Assembly (NCBI GenBank): GCA_903813345.2
Contig: CAIIXF020000071.1
Coordinates: 1-36,000 of the forward strand
Length of the DNA stretch: 36,000 bases
Direction: 5' to 3'
Origin: Owenia fusiformis
Lineage: Eukaryota > Annelida > Polychaeta > Sabellida > Oweniidae
Every line of letters begins with the position of its first letter. Position 1 is the first letter of the stretch. Positions 30,491-36,000 of this stretch are shown piece by piece. The notes under the pieces were generated by a model. That model was not told the origin of the DNA. It was given only the letters and a program-made list of their open reading frames with translations, and did no database searches. Both the position numbers and the translations under genes were made by a program.

Positions 30491-30829
30491 AAAGTATGTT
30501 GTGAATTAAATTAAGGGTTTATCTTAAATAATTTCAGGACTCCTCCATTGTAAAAACACATGTCTATGTAAAGTGTAGTTAATTATTGAAATAATTTTGT
30601 TACAAAAAGTCAGCAAAAAATTATATCAGTTTTTTATTTTAGTTAACATTGATTTGTCCATTAGTCTAGTAGGAAGGTATGGTCCCCATGCACCCCAAAG
30701 ATGTATTTTTTAATGTACATTTTCGTAATCCTAAAGGTCCATACTAACGATTTTTGCATGTTCCCAGAATGAAATATTGTCCCATGGTATCCATTGGCGG
30801 CCATTTTGTCAGCCATCTTGAATTTTTGA

Positions 30830-31560
30830 AAGAGTTTATGTTAATTATCTCAAAGTACAATAACTTCCACAGTTTTGAGAATGTTAGTGGTACCAAAATG
30901 AAGCTTTTATAGTATCCTATATTATCAGATGCAATAATTATGCAAATTGTCTTATTTGCATAAAATGTGACATCATCAATCATAATTCTTGCCTCTTTAC
31001 AACAGTATCGCATTATACCTTTCCGCCTGAGTGATCAGTCTTAGTCATTCATGAACATAAATGGATTTAAATATATAGGTACATTAATTTTGAACATATT
31101 TGCAATTGAAAGTTTTGGAAAAACATTGTCAGACATATGATTATGATACTGAAAAGGGGCATGGCACTTCTTGTGAAAGAATTAATGTTAACCATTTCAC
31201 AGTACAATAACTTCCACAGTTTTGAGAGTTGAAAGCTGTTAGTGGTACCAAACTGAAGGTATCACAATATCCTACATTATAAGATACAATAATTATGTAA
31301 ATAACCGTATTTGCATAAAACATGACATCATCAATCATTATTTTTGCCCTTTTTCAGCGGTAATGCCCTTTACCTCTGTGACCAGTCTTGGTCTCTCATG
31401 AATATAAAAGATATTTAATGTATACATTCATTTTGAACATATTTGCAATTGAAAGTTTGAACATATTTGCATTGAAAGTTTTTGAAAAACATTTTCAGAA
31501 ATTAAGGTATGACCTTTCAAATGATTATTGTTCTGAAAAGGGGCATGGAACTTGTTGAAA
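30830..31560. repeat. 347-bp tandem duplication
   Basis: ACAATAACTTCCACAGTTTT occurs near 30857 and 31204. The similarity continues through GTGACATCATCAATCAT-like, CAGTCTTRGTC, GAACATATTTGCAATTGAAA and CTGAAAAGGGGCATGG words. The second unit has an extra 24-bp repeat of TTTGAACATATTTGCA. A conserved block has octamer-like ATTTGCAT next to GACATCATCAATCA. Confidence 0.75.
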
Positions 31561-31619
31561 AATCTGTCGTGTTATTGCATAGTCAATGTATCATCTGTAA
31601 AATACCCAGGGGTTCACTG

Positions 31620-32060
31620 AATACACAATTCTGTAGGGGTCCTAGGCTGAGCCCTCAGATATCATTATGTTCCCATACCAATCTGTCAAATTTCAATGTG
31701 TTCCCATACCAACCAAAATAACGCCCAAAAGCCATACCAAATATCCAAATATAAGACCGATGCTATACCAGATGTCCAAATATAAGACCAAGGGAATGCA
31801 AAATGTCTAAAGCACCTGGAAGAAGACAGAACTTTTATGAAAATGAACCAAAACAACCCCAAATTAAGGATATTTGTAAAAACTAGACCAATCCCATACC
31901 ACAAGTGAGAGGTAACATATTCTCCATGACCATTCTTGTACCACAAAGTAGAAAAATCCGACCATTGTCATACCTCAAAAGTCATAATTTTGGGGCATTC
32001 TCATTCCAGATCCTAAAATTTGGATCGGGAAATTGGAAATTTGGAAGATGTACCCCCTGT
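31620..32060. repeat. Low-complexity CCATACCA-rich stretch
   Basis: GTTCCCATACCAA and CCAAATATAAGACC are each repeated twice, with many further CATACC words. It looks like eroded local duplication. No gene is supported. Confidence 0.35.
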
Positions 32061-32520
32061 CAAGGTTTCTATACAGTGAATCCCCGGGTGTAAAATATAG
32101 ATTTTGACTTTTAGAAAGTAGCCCAGTGATGTCCCTTATTCATAGCTTGTTCAGAAATTCTTGTTGGTCTGTTTGGCAGACATTTAAATTTCAGCCAAAG
32201 ATATATAATCTGCATCGTTTTTGGACTAAGTACTATCACTGGCATGTAGCGATTATAGCGATACTGGATACTTTACTGAATTGTGTCGAAGTTAGACGTG
32301 TGGTGCGGAAGTTAATATGCAGATGACCATCATTTCAATGTTATATTGTTTGCAGGCAAATTGAGATTAGGCCATTGGAGTATTTGTTTCACGCATACAT
32401 AAAGCATAACGCATTCAAGGGTCACATTTATCATTAAACCAATAACTCAAACATATGACCTTGTACACCGACCACCTCTTGAAATCAATGCAGGCCGATT
32501 TCAACGAATGCAAACGGTTA

Positions 32521-32600
32521 TATATAAAAGAAACATAATCAAGCATGACCACGTCCCAACTTCTTTTGTTTTCTGTACAACTAAGCTATGACTGCAGTCT
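32521..32600 (+). promoter_or_regulatory. Possible TATA-box promoter, plus strand
   Basis: TATATAAAAG at 32521-32530 is a close match to the metazoan TATA consensus. The predicted start about 30 bases downstream falls near 32550. An ATG at 32545 opens a 70-codon frame (MTTSQLLLFSVQLSYDCS) and another ATG is at 32588. Neither is a recognisable protein. AT-rich DNA makes such boxes by chance, so this is a weak call. Confidence 0.2.
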
Positions 32601-34328
32601 ATTCAGTGTTGCGTATCGAACCTTGTTTATTATAAAAATAGTGCAACAACAAGCAGAATTCACACATTTACCTTATACTTATTCTCAACTGAAGACATTG
32701 AATTTATCTCTTAGGTTTTACATTATAAATATCTTAACATGCAGAATACGAAAATAGAGGCTTAGGCCCAACTTTGTATGGATTTTATGAAAAAAACTAG
32801 ATTGGAGAAATTGAACAAGTTCAATTCAAGACTCCAGATTTAGATTGTTTATCTCAAAACCATTTTGAGATCTGATATTAATGAAAGGGTTGAGATTGTT
32901 ACAATTTGGTGGCAGCGGTGGAATTTTTTTGAGATTTCAAAAGTCCATAACTTCTAAACCGGAAGTCGGATCTCAACTTTGTTTTCAGTTTCGGAATCCT
33001 GAGAAAATTTTCTATTAAAAACTTAATTTGAACTTTGATATTAGTGAGAAATAAAAAAATATCGGCGCGATTGACATGACATGGGGATATCATCAAATCT
33101 TTTTTTTCAAAATTTCAAAAGGTCAGAACTCCTGAACCTGAAGTCGGATCACAATTTCGTTTTCAGATTCGAAATCTTGAGGAAATTTCCTATTTAATTA
33201 ATACCAATTCTGATAGATTTGGAACATTTTAAAATTCAACATTTTTTTAAAGTCAAATTTCTCAAAATTGATAATTTTTTTATCAAGACATATATTTAGC
33301 AAAATGTTTGAAACACTTAGAGAAACCTAGAAAAATATTTATAGCAAGAAATATTGAAAGATAAAAAAGAAAATTGAAAATTTGTGAAATTAAAAAAAAT
33401 TGACCTAGAATTTGAACTTTGACCTAGATAAAAATTTGACCTAATTTCCCAGAAACTAGGTCACATACCCTAACTGACTATGTAATTAGATTTACCCTAA
33501 ACCTTCTAGTTTTTGAGAAATCGTGCTAATAAGAATAAGAATAATAACTAGATTGGAGAAATTGAACAAGTTCAATTCAAGACTCCAGATTTAGATTGTT
33601 TATCTCAAAACCATTTTGAGATCTGATATTAATGAAAGGGTTGAGATTGTTACAATTTGGTGGCGGCGGTGGGATCTTTTTGAGATTTCAAAAGCCCATA
33701 ACTTGTGAACCGGAAGTCGGATCTCAATTTTGTTTTCAGATTTGGAATCCTGAGAAAATTTTCTATTAAAACCTTGATTTGAACTTTGATATTAATGAGA
33801 AATAAAAAAATATCGGTCAGATTGACATGACATGGGGATATCATCAAATCATTTTTTCAAAATTTCAAAATGTCAACTCCTGAACCGGGAGTCGGATCAC
33901 AATTTCGTTTTGAGATTCAGAATCTTGAGACAATTTCCTATTAAATTAATACCAATTTTAATGGATTTGGAACATTTAAAAAATTCAACTTTTTTTTAAA
34001 GTCAAATTTCTCAAAATTCTTAAAAGTTACAATAAAAAAAATTAGTTCACTTAAAAGCGCTTCTTCTTAGCTACACGATGAAAAAAAAATTGAGAAAAAA
34101 TAATTAACCATAACAAAGATAATTGACAATTTGTAGATTTGACCTAGATTTTGACCTTTGACCTAGATAAAAATTTGACCTCATTTCCCAGAAACTAAGT
34201 CACATACCCTAACTGACCATGTAATTAGATTTACCCTAAGTCTTCTAGTTATTGAGAAATCGTGCTAAGGAGAAGAATAATAATAACTAGATTTTGGAAA
34301 TTTCAGACTCCAGATCTTGACTTTTTTA

Positions 34329-34385
34329 GCCGAGTCATCCAGAATAAGCTGAGTCATCCAAAATAAGCTGAGTCATCCAGAAAAA
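34329..34385 (+). repeat. 19-bp minisatellite, three units
   Basis: GCYGAGTCATCCARAATAA occurs three times in succession with exact 19-bp spacing. It sits between the head of the third 745-bp unit and the purine-rich microsatellite. Confidence 0.8.
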
Positions 34386-34590
34386 GATGGATGGATAAAA
34401 TGGGAAGGTAGGATAGGATAGAACAGGAAGGAACGATAGGATAGAATAAGAAAGAAGGATAGGATAGAACAGAATAGGAAGAAAGGATATGATAGGAGAG
34501 GATAGGAAGGATAGGAAGGAAATGATACAAAGGAAGGATAGATAGGAAGGATGGGATAGGATAGGGTAAGATCAGATAGGAAGGATGGAT
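34386..34590 (+). repeat. Purine-rich GGATA/GGAAGGA microsatellite, about 205 bp
   Basis: Nearly all purine on the plus strand, built from GGATA, GGAAG and AGGAT words with no fixed phase. Such polypurine tracts can form triplex structures and are prone to expansion. Confidence 0.85.
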
Positions 34591-34975
34591 GAATTTTTCA
34601 ATATTTTCTTCTCTACTCTTGACTTTCTATCACGATACCATCAGATCGATTTTCCGAAATTTCAAAACGCCATAACTTCCGAACCAGGAGTCGAATCGAA
34701 ATTTGATTTAAAGATTCGGATTCCTGACAAAATTCTACCCCTAATTCATAACTCATACGTTAAATTTGGCGAATTGTTTGAGATACCAAAAACTAAATCG
34801 ACCCTAGCTTTACTACTTTTTTATGAGGAACACAATGAAAAAAACCCGGATCGAAAATATTGAAGGACGACCGAGAAAATTGAAAAAAGTGACAAAGTAC
34901 TGGATTTGACCTAGTTCTTGACCTTTGACCTAGCAAAAAATTTGACCCAAATCTGAGGAACTAGATACTGAACCT

Positions 34976-35340
34976 AAATTTTTTTTTGAGAATCCAAGGA
35001 CACGCGCGATGTAATCATGCAACACCCTGTAGCAAGATCATTATCCAAATCGCTTTAGTTTGCGATGTTAAACACAGAAGCCGACTTCTCCTGTTAGGAC
35101 AAGTTTAGGGAATAATTCAGAATCGGTTTTAAACCTTTTCAGTAAAGTGCTCCAATCGTAAATTATTTACGACAGAGGTTTACGGAAAAGTTCAGGTTTG
35201 TACTCCTTGATGACTTAACTTTTTTTTAAATTGAGTTAAACTGGGTTGGATTGATTTGGGGTAGAGATGACTTTTTATCGCACTGTTGGGTGCTATATTG
35301 TGATCATTTTGCCAGGCGTTGGGTGGGCGTCCCTATAAAT
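34976..35340. other. No recognised feature
   Basis: Mixed-composition sequence between the 745-bp repeats and the inverted satellite. No gene was recognised. Confidence 0.4.
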
Positions 35341-36000
35341 CTTGTCTACGGGTTTCCAGTCAAACTGTTTGAGGGATTCATTCTTGTCTGTCAAGGCTTG
35401 TCTACAGGTTTCGCACCACACCATTTGAGGGATTCATTTGAAATTTTCAGGGATGTTTCTACCTATAAAAGTTTAGAACTGATTAGTTTTTCGTCATTCT
35501 GGTTAAATGTTAAGGTGGTCATTTTGGATTCTTCATCCTAAAATCTTGTCTGTCAAGGCTTGTTTACAGGTTTTGCGCCAAACCGTTTGAGGGATTCAAT
35601 TGAAATTTTCAGGAATGTTTCTATCTATGAAAGCCTAGAACTGATTAGTTTTCGTTATTCTGGGTAAATGTTAAGGCGGTCATTTTGGATTTTCCGTCCT
35701 AAAATGTTGTCTTCGAGGTTTGTCTACAGGTTTCCAGCCAAAGCAATTTTATGGATTCATCTGAAATTTTCAGGGATATTTTTTTTACCTATGAAAGCCT
35801 AGAACTGATTAGTTTTTTGAGTTCTGGATAAATGTTAAGGTTGCCATTTTGAATTTCCTGTGCTTAAATCTTGTCTGTCGAGTCTTGTTTACAGATTTCA
35901 TGCATTCATTTTAAAATTTAAGAGATGTTTCTATGGAGGAAATGTTAGATCTGATTAGTTTTAGGCAGTCTGTGTAAATGTTAGGGTGGCCATTTTAGAT
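35341..36000 (-). repeat. 162-bp satellite, inverted array, continues past the window
   Basis: This is the reverse complement of the satellite at 26.3-27.7 kb: shared words include TTGAAATTTTCAGGGATGTT, AACTGATTAGTTTT and CATTTTGGATTC. Spacing between the CCRTTTGAGG marks at 35421 and 35583 is again 162 bp. The units are more diverged than in the other array. Confidence 0.85.

Larger units (their letters stand above)
32796..34975 (+). repeat. Three head-to-tail units of an about 745-bp repeat
   Basis: ACTAGATTGGAGAAATTGAA starts at 32796 and 33547 (751 bp), and a third ACTAGATTTTGGAAATT starts at 34286 (739 bp). Units share GGAAGTCGGATCTCAA, TTGACATGACATGGGGATAT and the end block GACCTAGATAAAAATTTGAC. 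The first two units end in AAGAATAATAACTAG, so the (AAT)n-like tail of one joins the head of the next. The third is interrupted by a purine-rich microsatellite and lacks that tail. Within each unit a shorter internal duplication (CAAAATTTCAAAA ... CCTGAACC) is visible. Confidence 0.8.

Noticed and set aside
32899-33847. Two near-identical 65-codon minus-strand ORFs (32899-33096 and 33650-33847)
   Set aside because: They fall at the same place in two units of the 745-bp repeat. The differences include several amino-acid changes and there is no recognisable domain, so duplication explains them.
34585-34863. A 92-codon plus-strand ORF
   Set aside because: It lies across the third, diverged unit of the 745-bp repeat and resembles the non-coding sequence of the other units.
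35034-35110. Possible tRNA-like fold
   Set aside because: No consistent acceptor, D, anticodon and T stems could be drawn, and there is no GTTCRANNC box.

Overview
The window is AT-rich, intron- and repeat-dominated eukaryotic nuclear DNA, most like a marine invertebrate such as a mollusc or hemichordate. Reasons: no tightly packed ORFs, candidate splice sites, non-LTR retrotransposon remnants, TTAA-flanked DNA transposons, and tandem-repeat mobile elements that carry an ACGG microsatellite, as described for the pearl family of bivalves. I cannot name the species. No tRNA, rRNA, CRISPR array or bacterial-type operon was recognised.

Very little is coding. The best host sequence is a minus-strand exon at 29.2-29.5 kb that encodes a nearly complete Death domain behind a good splice acceptor. 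A second minus-strand exon-like segment (21.79-21.95 kb) lies downstream in the same direction, cut by a 5'-truncated LINE, and may belong to the same gene. A 178-codon minus-strand ORF at 1.84-2.37 kb looks like real protein but I do not recognise it. Possible first exons or promoters are at 7.75-7.85 kb (minus) and 32.52 kb (plus), both weak.

Layout: 0-2.4 kb small hairpins and the unknown ORF. 2.8-13.1 kb is bounded by TTAA and splits another repeat into two collinear halves, so it looks like one 10.3-kb composite insertion with nested foldback elements (3.2-5.2 kb and 11.8-12.4 kb) and an internal direct duplication. 13.2-14.1 kb is a modular repeat ending in a GC-rich hairpin plus (AAT)n. 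Three pearl-like elements with different core satellites lie at 14.4-15.8, 19.55-20.66 and 24.73-25.78 kb. A foldback element is at 17.55-18.47 kb, a LINE remnant at 20.7-21.8 kb, and a 2.37-kb TTAA element with large internal hairpins at 22.16-24.53 kb. A 162-bp satellite occupies 26.3-27.7 kb and returns in inverted orientation at 35.3-36.0 kb, flanking the Death-domain exon. A second LINE remnant is at 28.6-29.1 kb. Tandem duplications of 347 bp (30.8-31.6 kb) and about 745 bp (32.8-35.0 kb, with AGGTCA half-sites) fill most of the right end.

There is no gene network to describe. The interest is in the transposon archaeology: the window holds its own empty-site references for several insertions, and it shows one mobile-element shell carrying different satellites.
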